NCBI GenBank assembly: GCA_027046105.1
Contig: JALTZQ010000004.1
Location: 1-29,127, forward strand
Reading direction: 5' to 3'
DNA length: 29,127 nt
From: Pyrodictiaceae archaeon
GTDB lineage: Archaea; Thermoproteota; Thermoprotei_A; Sulfolobales; Pyrodictiaceae
The notes under the pieces are model-generated. The model made no database searches. It was not told the origin of the DNA and worked only from the letters and a program-made list of their open reading frames with translations. The position numbers were made by a program, and so were the translations under genes. Shown piece after piece: positions 14,574 through 22,907 of this stretch (its first letter is position 1; every line of letters begins with the position of its first letter).

Positions 14574-15903
14574 CAAGAGTCATCTGAGATACTTCTCCCG
14601 GGACACACCTGTGGCTTCCACATTGGAGACAGACGTTTTGGTCATTGGCGCGGGTATTGTTGGACTAGCATCTGCATTTCACATAAAACGTGTCGACCCC
14701 GATGTACGTGTCTTAGTGGTTGATTACAGGTTCGGGCCGGGTCATGGAGACACGGGGAGAAGTGCAGCTGCTTTCAGGACATTCTTCTACTCAAGAACTA
14801 ATATAGCCTTGGCTGCATCAAGCATATCGTTCTATAAGTATGTGCAGGAAGAGGAAGGATTCGATCTCGGCATGAAGTTTGTTGGCTACCTATTCCTGCT
14901 TACAAGGAACCAGTACAAGACGCTAAGCTCGATACTTGTTGAACTGCAACGTCGTGGTCTAAGATACGAGCTCCTAGACACGGGGTTCCTGGAGGAGAAG
15001 CTGGGGATTAAAGCTAGTGTTACTGGTGATGAGGAAGCAGAGCTTATGGGGTTAGAGGATATCCATGTTGGTGTGTATGTGCGAGAAGCAGGCATAATGA
15101 GGCCCGAGAAACTGGTCGACTACTACTACTCAAGGCTGAAAGAAATGGGGGTAAAGTTTATGTTCAATACTCGTGTCGAGGAACTAGTACTTGAACCGAA
15201 AAATAAGCTTGGCCTTCCCTATGAGCCCCTGCCTTGGCAAGAAGCCATGGTTGTTGGTGCAAAAACCGCTAAGGGCGTGATAAGGGCTAAGAGGAAGATA
15301 GTAGTAGCTGCAGGAGCTAGAACTTTCCTGTTACTCGATCCAATAGGTGTAGATGTACACTCAAAACCAAAGAAGAGGCAAGTATTTGCAATAAAAGCTT
15401 CAACTAATGAGCTAAAGGAGCTACTATATATCAAGGGATTAAATGAGTACAATGTAGCACCAATGATGATTCTCCCAAAAGGCGTCTATGTAAGACCCGT
15501 GCCAGAGGAGAATTCATTCTGGGTTGGTGTCTCAGACCATCTTGGCCGTCCCTTTAAATGGGAGGAAGACCCGCAACCCGAGCAACACTTCTACATCTAT
15601 GGCATATACCCCGTACTTCACACATATCTACCACAATTCACTAACGCCAGGCCCGAGGCCAGTTGGGCTGGACTCTATGACATATCTATTGATAGTCAGC
15701 CCGTGATATTCGAAGTAGCCGGCATGATTGTGGCAGCTGGTACTAGTGGGAGTGGGATAATGAAGGCAGACGCTATAGGTAGGATAGTTGCGGCGATATA
15801 TAGTGGAGAGAAAACAGCTGAACTATATGGCGGCGAAAAATTCCATGTAGAAGACCTAGGTTTAACTAAGAGGCGCGTTGAAGAGGAGAAACTCGTCATA
15901 TAG
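14563..15903 (+). CDS. FAD-dependent amine/amino-acid oxidoreductase (DAO family)
   Basis: This is a 446-residue flavoprotein. The dinucleotide-binding motif GAGIVGLASA is at residues 29-38, the GRSAAAFRTFF segment that contacts FAD is near residue 75, IVVAAGARTF is in the middle, and the C-terminal RPEASWAGLYDISIDSQPVI and AAGTSGSGIMKADAIGR are typical of DAO/sarcosine oxidase-like enzymes (proline dehydrogenase beta and glycine oxidase are relatives). The start is GTG at 14563. It overlaps the amidohydrolase by 11 bases and its 3' end overlaps the facing pyroglutamyl peptidase gene by eight. A second, shorter family member is at 27142-28314. The substrate is unknown. Confidence 0.88.
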   Translation: MIFDKSHLRYFSRDTPVASTLETDVLVIGAGIVGLASAFHIKRVDPDVRVLVVDYRFGPGHGDTGRSAAAFRTFFYSRTNIALAASSISFYKYVQEEEGFDLGMKFVGYLFLLTRNQYKTLSSILVELQRRGLRYELLDTGFLEEKLGIKASVTGDEEAELMGLEDIHVGVYVREAGIMRPEKLVDYYYSRLKEMGVKFMFNTRVEELVLEPKNKLGLPYEPLPWQEAMVVGAKTAKGVIRAKRKIVVAAGARTFLLLDPIGVDVHSKPKKRQVFAIKASTNELKELLYIKGLNEYNVAPMMILPKGVYVRPVPEENSFWVGVSDHLGRPFKWEEDPQPEQHFYIYGIYPVLHTYLPQFTNARPEASWAGLYDISIDSQPVIFEVAGMIVAAGTSGSGIMKADAIGRIVAAIYSGEKTAELYGGEKFHVEDLGLTKRRVEEEKLVI

Positions 15904-16513
15904 GTTCTTTGCCAACCACAACCTCAATAATGCATTGCACAGCATCAATGATATCCTGGAATGCAACACCCCTATCCATGCCTAAGCGCATAGCTAGCTC
16001 ATTAGTAGGTGGTATATGCATAAACAAGGCTTTCCTACCCCTTCTCCATGCCCACCAATAAATGGTATAGGCCAACACGTTACAGAGATAAGTGCCTACG
16101 CTAACACCAATTCGTGCCCTAACGCCACGGTCACGAATACAGTGCTTGTAAACACTACTGAGCTCTACGGGTGCAGGAAGAACTTTTTCACCACCCTCGA
16201 TAACCGGTTCAAGTTTAGCACGATAACCATCAACATCTGCGTCCTCAAAATACGCTATATTAGCTGCGACAGCTTCAACAACAACCTTGGATGCTGAAGG
16301 TGCAAGGCCAACCCCAAAGACAGCTACTGGATCATGCCTATCGAGGATTAAAGGTAGCTCCCTCTTTACAACCCTATAGGACACGGGTAGAGCTACACCA
16401 ACAACGTGGTGTCCATGAACTACTATACCATTAAGCTTATTGACAACCTCCTCAGCAGGATTCCAGTAATATCTCGAAAACTCGCGATAGCCCACTAAGA
16501 GTAGCGTAGCCAA
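15896..16513 (-). CDS. pcp: Pyroglutamyl-peptidase I (C15 family)
   Basis: This cysteine peptidase removes N-terminal pyroglutamate. The frame is open to ATG 16579, but TTG 16513 has a GGAGG about eight bases upstream and gives a 205-residue protein of normal length. With that start the catalytic triad falls at E80, C144 (GTYLCN) and H166 (LFMHIPP), almost the same numbering as in characterised bacterial enzymes, which strongly supports it. WNPAEEVV near residue 17 matches the conserved NPxxxxV segment. It follows tatA on the same strand and is probably cotranscribed. Without the extension there is no signal sequence, so the enzyme should be cytoplasmic. Confidence 0.88.
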   Translation of the reverse strand: MATLLLVGYREFSRYYWNPAEEVVNKLNGIVVHGHHVVGVALPVSYRVVKRELPLILDRHDPVAVFGVGLAPSASKVVVEAVAANIAYFEDADVDGYRAKLEPVIEGGEKVLPAPVELSSVYKHCIRDRGVRARIGVSVGTYLCNVLAYTIYWWAWRRGRKALFMHIPPTNELAMRLGMDRGVAFQDIIDAVQCIIEVVVGKEPI

Positions 16514-16585
16514 GCCTAGAGCCTCCGAAAGAATAAAGAGTACGCCACAACCCTGCTTGGCGCTTCTATTTCGTAGCATGGTGGT

Positions 16586-16927
16586 TTACTTGTTTGAGGC
16601 TGATCTTATCTCATCGAGTATTCCCTTCTTCCTAGCCTCCTCAATGACCTCCTTTATTAACTGGTCTTTACTCTTATTTTCAGCTTCTATGCCAAGTTTT
16701 TCAGCTATTTTCCTCAATGTCTCTTCATCTACTTTGTCTAGGCTACTTTTAGCCTTCTCACTTGCCTCAGCTTCTTCTAGGAGTCCTTGGGATGCTTTAC
16801 GGAACTCATAGAGCGCTCTACCTATTCCACGTGCTAGTTGGGGAAGCTTTGTAGGCCCCCATATGAGTAGCACAATGAATAATAGGATTATCAGTATCTC
16901 TGGGCCCTGAAAGACACTACCTATCAT
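16586..16927 (-). CDS. tatA: Twin-arginine translocase subunit TatA/E
   Basis: This is the pore-forming membrane subunit of the Tat pathway, which exports folded, often metal-cofactor proteins. The 113-residue protein has one transmembrane helix (about residues 9-24), then the hinge WGPTKLPQLARGIGRALYEFRKA (FGP changed to WGP) forming the amphipathic helix, and a long charged tail rich in Lys and Glu. The start is ATG at 16927 with a good TATA box. tatC is not in this window. It precedes pcp by 72 bases (six if the longer pcp start is used). Confidence 0.94.
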   Translation of the reverse strand: MIGSVFQGPEILIILLFIVLLIWGPTKLPQLARGIGRALYEFRKASQGLLEEAEASEKAKSSLDKVDEETLRKIAEKLGIEAENKSKDQLIKEVIEEARKKGILDEIRSASNK

Positions 16928-16965
16928 CTCTTTTACGCCCCAGACTCTAGCTGTGAGACTACTTA

Positions 16966-16973
16966 GTTTTATA
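16966..16973 (-). promoter_or_regulatory. TATA box of tatA
   Basis: The minus strand reads TATAAAAC about 40 bases before the tatA ATG. Transcription would start near 16944 and leave a short leader. It is one of the clearest TATA boxes in the window. Confidence 0.65.
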
Positions 16974-17047
16974 GGCTCTGCCTAACTTGTCTGAGGAGAG
17001 ATGTAATGTAGAATCCCATTAGAGTCCTTCAATTCATGCTTACTCTA

Positions 17048-17935
17048 TTAGGGCTCGCCGTACCCCTTCTTCTTAGCCTCCTCGTATAGGTGGATGGCCA
17101 TGGCTAAGTCGAGGAGTGCTGTACCTACAGACTTGTATACTGCTACTTCCTGCCAGTCACATTTGCGGCCCTTTAAGGCTTCAGATAGTTCTACAACCTC
17201 CACCCAGCCAGGAATATCATCACTTTCTGCAAATACACCTTCTCTTGTATCTACGAGAACACAACCTGCTCTACGGATAGTGTCTTCGTCAAGTTCTCTT
17301 ACAGGTCTTGGTGCACCAACGCTTATGACGTAAGTGCCGGTATGTAGCAAGTTTCCACGAATAACGGGTTTCTGACTAGTAGTTGCAGCAACAATTACAT
17401 CTGATTCTCGGAGAAGAGTTTCATGGTCAACCACTTGACCGCCATGGCGTAGTGCTAATTCTTGTGCTTTGCTATATGTGCGTGAGTAGACGAGAAGCTT
17501 CCTAAACTCGAAGAGCCTTCTCAACACTCTTGCATGGTATTCTGCTTGAACACCTGCCCCTATAATGCCAAGCGTTCCACCACCAGTATAGCCGAGGAGA
17601 TGAAGAGCTAAGGCTGATGCAGCAGCTGTTCGCCATCCCGTAGCCTCCTCGGCAGGGGCCTCCAATAGTACGTCGCCCGTAGAAGCATCAATTAACACAA
17701 GTAACCCACGTACCAGAGGTAGTCCGCGACTGGGATTACCGGGGTAGACACCAACTATTTTAACAGCGTGGTACCCAAGACCACTAGCAGGCATAACTCC
17801 AAGCCATGAACCCTGGTGTTCAAAGCTAAGCCTGCGTGGAGCTATTGTTGGTGTAGTAAGCACTGCTCTTATCTTGTCAATGAGTGATGCAGGGTTGGCT
17901 AGGGTATCCACATCCCTACCACTAAGCCTTATCAT
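17048..17935 (-). CDS. Ornithine cyclodeaminase/mu-crystallin family dehydrogenase
   Basis: This is an NAD(P)-dependent enzyme of the family that holds ornithine cyclodeaminase, archaeal alanine dehydrogenase and ketimine reductases (295 residues). The substrate-binding lysine lies in GYHAVKIVGVYPGNP, the EEATGWRTAAASALA segment is near residue 97, the Rossmann motif GIIGAGVQAEYHARVL is at about residues 123-138, and SVGAPRPVRELDEDTI is the conserved segment before the catalytic acidic region. The exact reaction cannot be fixed; archaeal members include alanine dehydrogenase. The start is ATG at 17935, and it diverges from the SIS gene across 126 bases. Confidence 0.88.
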   Translation of the reverse strand: MIRLSGRDVDTLANPASLIDKIRAVLTTPTIAPRRLSFEHQGSWLGVMPASGLGYHAVKIVGVYPGNPSRGLPLVRGLLVLIDASTGDVLLEAPAEEATGWRTAAASALALHLLGYTGGGTLGIIGAGVQAEYHARVLRRLFEFRKLLVYSRTYSKAQELALRHGGQVVDHETLLRESDVIVAATTSQKPVIRGNLLHTGTYVISVGAPRPVRELDEDTIRRAGCVLVDTREGVFAESDDIPGWVEVVELSEALKGRKCDWQEVAVYKSVGTALLDLAMAIHLYEEAKKKGYGEP

Positions 17936-18061
17936 AGCCCTCCCCGCCAGAGACGTTGCAGTTTTTGGGCTTCAAGCCCCTACACTGGCTGTGATGGTGC
18001 ATAGGACAATACAAAACTCTATCGCCCATCCTTAACCTACCAGAGGTGGGGAGCTAGCGTT

Positions 18062-18976
18062 ATGGAGTATGCTTTTCCCCTAGCAGTACTCTTGAGAAAG
18101 GATCTAGAGAAAGTTCGTGAGCTAGTATCTGAGCAGTATAACTCCCTCAACTCTCTAGATAATGAGTGCTATGTAGCAACAGGTGCTGGTGATAGCTACG
18201 CGGCTGCATTAGCAGCTCAGTATTATCATTCAAGGCTCAACGTAATTGATCCCAGTGACATTGTATTTGCAGGTATAGGTAAGGAGATGGCTGATCGTGG
18301 TTGTACATTGCTTGCACTAAGTGTTGGTGGTCGGACAAAGCTTGTTGTAGAAGCAGCAAGACGGTATCGTGGCTATGGGGGTAGAGTAGTCGCTGTCACA
18401 GCCTCAATGGAGAGCCCCTTAGCCCTAGTTAGCGATGAAATAGCTGCTTTAATACATGGTGGCCTTGCTGGTGGCATTGGCGCGGGAAGGCATCTAGTAA
18501 TGTTGGCTGCACTTGCACGTTTACTAGGGCATAGAGAGCCAAAAGTGATCGCTATCAAGACAAGTTGTCCTAGCAGTCTTGCCAAAACTGTCTATACTGG
18601 CCTAGCAGAGGGTACAGCTGCAGCACTATTCTCAGCACTCAAGGTGTACGAAGTTTACGCCTTGCCAGCTATGTGGTGGAATCTTGAGCAACTAGTCCAT
18701 GCCCCTATATACTCTGTTAAACCTGGTACCACGGTAGTAGTCTATGGTTCTGTCCTTGGCGGTGAAGCTAGGGTCAAGGAGACTATAGAGACGCTAGAGA
18801 AGCTAGGCTATAATGTTATCCATGTGCAGGGACATGGTAATGTAGTGGATAACACTATTTCGCAAGCGCTATGGCTATTAAATTGTCTAGCAAGTGCAAA
18901 CGACCTTCCACCTAAGCCTCGTTACCGTGAACATCCAGGTCTAGGGCCATTAACCAGCCTTATCTACCACCAATAA
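18062..18976 (+). CDS. SIS-domain (sugar isomerase-like) protein
   Basis: This is a 304-residue protein with SIS-fold features. In the first domain YVATGAGDSYAAALAAQYY matches the phosphosugar-binding loop, followed by LLALSVGGRTKLVVEAARRY (usual serine-rich loop partly changed) and VVAVTASMESPLA. A second SIS-like half begins near residue 170, with VVVYGSVLGGEA near residue 225. This double-SIS layout recalls the isomerase half of GlmS and archaeal glucosamine-phosphate deaminase or phosphoglucose/mannose isomerase relatives, but the enzyme lacks enough signature to name a substrate. The start is ATG at 18062 with GGTGGGGAG upstream. It overlaps the facing nucleotidyltransferase-like gene by 17 bases. 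Confidence 0.8.
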   Translation: MEYAFPLAVLLRKDLEKVRELVSEQYNSLNSLDNECYVATGAGDSYAAALAAQYYHSRLNVIDPSDIVFAGIGKEMADRGCTLLALSVGGRTKLVVEAARRYRGYGGRVVAVTASMESPLALVSDEIAALIHGGLAGGIGAGRHLVMLAALARLLGHREPKVIAIKTSCPSSLAKTVYTGLAEGTAAALFSALKVYEVYALPAMWWNLEQLVHAPIYSVKPGTTVVVYGSVLGGEARVKETIETLEKLGYNVIHVQGHGNVVDNTISQALWLLNCLASANDLPPKPRYREHPGLGPLTSLIYHQ

Positions 18977-19859
18977 AACCATTACTTGTTAGTTTGATAA
19001 AGCCATGATCGGGGACGATTATTCGGAGGCCACAGTATTCCTCAATATTTCCCTCAATAACCACCTTGAAGCCATTAGGTAGCTCAGTATAACGTAGTCG
19101 AAGCGTATAAACCAAGAATTTATCATCGTTTGTCTCGAGAATGTAGTATGCTGGTGTTGTGTAGGGCTTAACCCATCTCAGTATACCGGTAAAACGCCCC
19201 ATACCACGTATAATGCCTCTTCGACACATTATTGGTTTCTGGCATGAGACGAGTCGTATGCTATAAGGTACGTCATTGTATAGGCCATACAAAAGCCTCC
19301 TATCTGCAAAGAGCCTATGTAAGGACTTATCAGTAGAAACCCAGCTCTCGTCAATGATCTTATCGAGAGGAGTAGTTACACCATCTCTGCGTAGTTTTCG
19401 AAGCACTGCATAAGCTTTATCGGGATTATCGTAAACTACTATGTCAATATCCCGTGTCTGCCTTGGTGAGTAGATGAGACCACCGGTTACGCCTACCAGG
19501 TCGAGACCAGCACTAACAAGCTCCTCAACCAAGCTGGCAGCAGTACGGCATACCACGCCTCCATTGCAATACTTATCTAGCTCTTTAGTAGCAGAGACTG
19601 GATCTATGAACGCTATGCTCCTAGAATCGATCAATGGAGCTTTTAAGCCTTTAAGACAGGGGGATGGTGTGCAGGGAACGAGTCTACATACATAGTTAGG
19701 ATTTACGTGATACTTTGCTCCACCTACGAGCCTTGGCACGTAGTGTAGATAAGGGAGAGGATGTTCACAGCCCTTAACAATGCCTACTAGACTCTTAGTC
19801 TTTACTACCCATCCTTCAACAGGTCCGTAATTGTTCCAGGAATCGATTTCCCTCATCAT
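18960..19859 (-). CDS. Nucleotidyltransferase-like protein (predicted)
   Basis: The family is not certain. The clearest segment is near residues 118-150: LVGVTGGLIYSPRQTRDIDIVVYDNPDKAYAVLR. It resembles the GG/GS plus DxD core of the nucleotidyltransferase fold, followed by a helix; the DIDIV aspartates would bind metal. An archaeal group of predicted nucleotidyltransferases (COG1665) has this look. The N-terminal ~90 residues carry several cysteines (VCRLVPCTPSPC), and the C-terminal ~90 are beta-rich. The start is ATG at 19859, or the adjacent ATG 19856. The target, whether RNA, protein or small molecule, is unknown. It lies tail to tail with the SIS protein gene. Confidence 0.6.
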   Translation of the reverse strand: MMREIDSWNNYGPVEGWVVKTKSLVGIVKGCEHPLPYLHYVPRLVGGAKYHVNPNYVCRLVPCTPSPCLKGLKAPLIDSRSIAFIDPVSATKELDKYCNGGVVCRTAASLVEELVSAGLDLVGVTGGLIYSPRQTRDIDIVVYDNPDKAYAVLRKLRRDGVTTPLDKIIDESWVSTDKSLHRLFADRRLLYGLYNDVPYSIRLVSCQKPIMCRRGIIRGMGRFTGILRWVKPYTTPAYYILETNDDKFLVYTLRLRYTELPNGFKVVIEGNIEEYCGLRIIVPDHGFIKLTSNGFIGGR

Positions 19860-19975
19860 GGTCTACCTCAATCAGTGATAGTAGGGTTGCCTCGTAGTTG
19901 CCAGGACGGAGAGTAGCTGTAGGCTTTTAACAGTCTAAGTGTAGGTGGCGATTGGGTGCCCGAGAGGGGTTAGCC

Positions 19976-20506
19976 ATGGTTTTCGACGTAGTTAATGGTG
20001 TAGTGGCAACACTTAACTCGGCGGCAAATCGTATACGCTCAGCTATAGGAGAAGCGGCTGGTCTACACGAGCAGCGTGCGAATACAGCGATGTATAGTAT
20101 TTCCGAGCTTCTCGAGAAACTTGCCAGCATGCTTAGGATGGCTAAATGTATTGCTGAGAAGATTGGGGCGGAAGAGCCAATTGCCAGTCTATGCACTACT
20201 TGGAGGCTAATGGTGTCTGACGGAAAACCTATGCTTGTAAGAGTAAAACCAGCAACAACAATAGCTTATCGTGATGGAGCCATTGTTTTCCAAAGGGGCG
20301 ACGTGAGACTAGAACTGGCAGGTAACATGGTTAAGCTATGTAAGTGGAACTATTGCAAGGAACTCGACCCAGCAAGACGAGATAAGGTATTGGAGATACT
20401 CCCCCAGTTGTTCTATCTGTTAAGAGAAGTAGGGCTATATGTGAACAAGAGCTATGAAGCACTACGTCTCTGTGCAAAACAGCAATACAGTGATTGTCTA
20501 GGCTAG
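19976..20506 (+). CDS. Hypothetical protein, 176 residues
   Basis: I do not recognise this protein. From ATG 19976 (preceded by GAGGGGT; the frame is open to TTG 19952) it gives an alpha-helical N-terminal half (residues ~1-75, with repeated Ala, Leu, Glu and Lys that could form a helical bundle), a beta-rich middle (PMLVRVKPATTIAYRDGAIVF onward) and another helical region at the end. There are several cysteines, including CKWNYC and CAKQQYSDC, which could bind metal or form disulfides. There is no signal peptide or transmembrane helix. It stands alone between divergently or separately transcribed genes; a TTTTAAC near 19925 may be its TATA box. Confidence 0.65.
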   Translation: MVFDVVNGVVATLNSAANRIRSAIGEAAGLHEQRANTAMYSISELLEKLASMLRMAKCIAEKIGAEEPIASLCTTWRLMVSDGKPMLVRVKPATTIAYRDGAIVFQRGDVRLELAGNMVKLCKWNYCKELDPARRDKVLEILPQLFYLLREVGLYVNKSYEALRLCAKQQYSDCLG

Positions 20507-20618
20507 AACTCGCATGTAGCACCTTACTATTTAGTTTCTCGGACGTTTTCTAGGTGTGGGTAAACACGTGCCCCAGTAGAGTGACACGCGATCCCAGTAC
20601 TTCTAATGAGCTATCCAC

Positions 20619-20626
20619 ATTAATAC
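20619..20626 (+). promoter_or_regulatory. TATA box of the aminotransferase gene
   Basis: ATTAATAC is centred about 28 bases before the GTG at 20651. This is the spacing expected for a leaderless mRNA and supports that start codon. Confidence 0.5.
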
Positions 20627-20650
20627 CCAGCTAGGGTTATTCCCAAGGCT

Positions 20651-21880
20651 GTGGTGGCTTTAGGAGTGGTCGATTATACTAAATTTCTGTCAAGTCTTGC
20701 GAGAGAAATGCGTGCATCAGAGATAAGGGAATTACTCAAGGTAGTCCAGGAAAGAAACATTATCAGCCTTGCAGGAGGCTTACCGGATCCAAACTTATTT
20801 CCACGAGAGGAGCTAGCTGAGATAGCTCGTAACGTAATCATCGAGCAAGGCGCAAAGGCCCTCCAATACTCTCCTACAAAGGGTGTACCAGTATTTCTTG
20901 AAGCTCTCTCAAGGTTCTTACAGAGACATAATGTGGCTGTGAAGAAGGGAGACGATCTGATAGCAACAGTGGGTAGTCAGCAAGCCCTTTACCTAATAGC
21001 GAAAGTATTCATAAACCCTGGCGACTACATAGTAGTAGAGGCTCCATCGTATCTTGGTGCGCTAAATGCGTTTCGCCAATATGGTGCAAGGTTTCTTAGT
21101 GTACCAATAGATGAGAATGGTATGCTTACTGATAAGCTTGAAGAGGTACTAAAGAGGGCTAAAGCCGAGAACCTCCCCATCAAGATGATATATACGATGC
21201 CCACATGTCACAATCCTGCAGGTACAACAATGCCCGATGAGCGTAGGAGACACCTGTTAGAATTAGCGGAGCAATATGATCTACTCGTTGTGGAGGATGA
21301 TCCCTATAGTTTCATAACATTTGGCGAAATGGTGTTTACACACCTTAAGACAATGGATACTAGTGGTAGAGTCCTATACCTAGGAACAGTCAGTAAAATC
21401 ATGGCACCAGGACTCCGCCTCGGATGGATACTTGGGCCTAAGGAGCTAGTGTCAAAAATCGAGCTTGCAAAACAAGCCATAGACCTTCATACACCAACGC
21501 TAAACCAGTACATAGCCGCTAAGGCACTTGACAGTGGTGTTATCGAGAGAAGATTCAACCTATTACGTCAAGTCTACAGGGAGAAGCGTGACGCCATGCT
21601 AGAAGCCCTTGAAGAACATATGCCTGAGGACGCAAAATGGACTAAACCGATAGGCGGATTGTTCGTGTTTGTATGGTTGCCAGAGGGTATGGACTCTAGG
21701 AAACTGTTAGAAATCGCTATCGAGAAGGGAGTCGCCTTCGTGCCAGGCGATGCATTCTATGCTGATCGCAGTGGTAAAAATACTATGAGGTTAAACTTTA
21801 GCTACCCCAGCAAGGATGAGATAAGAGAGGGTATTAGAAGGATAGGTGAGGCTATCCGCGAGCTAACCGGTAAGCGATAA
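20651..21880 (+). CDS. PLP-dependent class I/II aminotransferase (2-aminoadipate/aromatic type)
   Basis: This is a 409-residue fold-type I aminotransferase of the LysN/kynurenine aminotransferase II/MocR-like group. The N-terminal substrate segment IISLAGGLPDPNLFP is near residue 38, QYSPTKGVPVFLEAL follows, the cofactor tyrosine is in APSYLGAL, NPAGTTMP is near 188, VVEDDPYS is near 213, and the Schiff-base lysine is K249 in GTVSKIMAPGLRLGW. The arginine in NTMRLNFSYP binds the substrate carboxylate. The family members act on 2-aminoadipate, aromatic or branched amino acids, and the preference cannot be read here. GTG 20651 is supported by the TATA box 28 bases upstream; GTG 20666 is an alternative. 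Its 3' end overlaps the MDR gene by 29 bases. Confidence 0.92.
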   Translation: MVALGVVDYTKFLSSLAREMRASEIRELLKVVQERNIISLAGGLPDPNLFPREELAEIARNVIIEQGAKALQYSPTKGVPVFLEALSRFLQRHNVAVKKGDDLIATVGSQQALYLIAKVFINPGDYIVVEAPSYLGALNAFRQYGARFLSVPIDENGMLTDKLEEVLKRAKAENLPIKMIYTMPTCHNPAGTTMPDERRRHLLELAEQYDLLVVEDDPYSFITFGEMVFTHLKTMDTSGRVLYLGTVSKIMAPGLRLGWILGPKELVSKIELAKQAIDLHTPTLNQYIAAKALDSGVIERRFNLLRQVYREKRDAMLEALEEHMPEDAKWTKPIGGLFVFVWLPEGMDSRKLLEIAIEKGVAFVPGDAFYADRSGKNTMRLNFSYPSKDEIREGIRRIGEAIRELTGKR

Positions 21881-22814
21881 AGGGCTTAGGTCTAGGTATT
21901 GGTGGGACAACGAGCTCGTCCATAACCCCCATGAGGACTTCTTGTGCATCCCTAATTTTCCTTAAGAGAACTAAACCCGTGGATCCAGGAAAGTTCTTGA
22001 TCAGCTTTACACAGCCTTTGAGTATTCTTGGTGGCTCAGCGTATGCGTAGATAGGGTGTAGAAGTAGCTCCCCCTCTCTCCACAAGGTTTCAGCGGCAGC
22101 TTCTGCAGCTATGGGGTCTAGTGTGGCTACGAAAATGGCGCCATATCCTCTTCCAGGCTCTATACGTGTTCTCATCTGTGAGATCCTTTCAATGCTTACA
22201 CCAAGCTCTTTCGCAAGACCCTTCATAGGTTCATGTACCTGGTCAGCGTATACTGGTACCTCACGTCCAAATTCCCGTGCAGCATAAGCGGCTAGTAGAG
22301 CAGTAGGCCCAGATCCAGCCACTGCTACTTTCTCTGCGTCAACACTTGTTGCCAAGTACTTACCCACGGACCAGGCAATGGACGCACTAGTGGTTATTGC
22401 AAGAAGCTCTACTGGAAGACTAGAATCAATCTCCGTTACAGCAGAGGATGGTAAAGCAACATATTCGGCAAGCCACCCATCGAATGCTGTGCCCGGCGGG
22501 GGACCAGCCTCTTCAACAATACTCCACAAACGCGACTGATACTCCTGGAAGCTATACTGAATCGGTAACCTACCAAACACTACCCGTTTACCCGACAACC
22601 ACTTGGGAGCCCCTATACCAAGTTCAACGACAACACCATATCCCTGAAACCCTAGGATCCTTCCTGGGCGAACCCAGAGGAGATTAGATGCAATTGCTTC
22701 CTCGACACCACCCCATGCCGCTGAATATACACGTACTAGAACCCAGCCTCGCGGAATAACTGGTAGAGGTCGATCCTGTACTTCAACGCCATAGGTTCTA
22801 ACTATAGCTTTCAA
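21852..22814 (-). CDS. Zinc-less MDR-superfamily (alcohol dehydrogenase-like) oxidoreductase
   Basis: This is a medium-chain dehydrogenase/reductase fold of 320 residues from TTG 22814, which follows a GGTGA and gives the typical MKAIVRTYG start; the frame is open to ATG 22895. The GroES-like half has lost the usual zinc ligands: the GHE motif is replaced by GFQGYG, and the active-site Cys is replaced (SAAWGG). The nucleotide-binding loop VAGSGPTALLAAYAA (G-x-G-x-x-A) near residue 173 is intact. So it probably binds NAD(P)H and reduces a substrate without metal, or has another role. It lies on the same strand just after tupC and might be cotranscribed with the tungstate transporter. Confidence 0.78.
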   Translation of the reverse strand: MKAIVRTYGVEVQDRPLPVIPRGWVLVRVYSAAWGGVEEAIASNLLWVRPGRILGFQGYGVVVELGIGAPKWLSGKRVVFGRLPIQYSFQEYQSRLWSIVEEAGPPPGTAFDGWLAEYVALPSSAVTEIDSSLPVELLAITTSASIAWSVGKYLATSVDAEKVAVAGSGPTALLAAYAAREFGREVPVYADQVHEPMKGLAKELGVSIERISQMRTRIEPGRGYGAIFVATLDPIAAEAAAETLWREGELLLHPIYAYAEPPRILKGCVKLIKNFPGSTGLVLLRKIRDAQEVLMGVMDELVVPPIPRPKPFIAYRLARG

Positions 22815-22907
22815 TGCAATGTCACCCACTAAGTTAAGGGATAACAATCCTATGTTCTTCTGGTCGGTGGAGATATGATAAGTATCGCTTCCCATATATG
22901 CCCGTAG

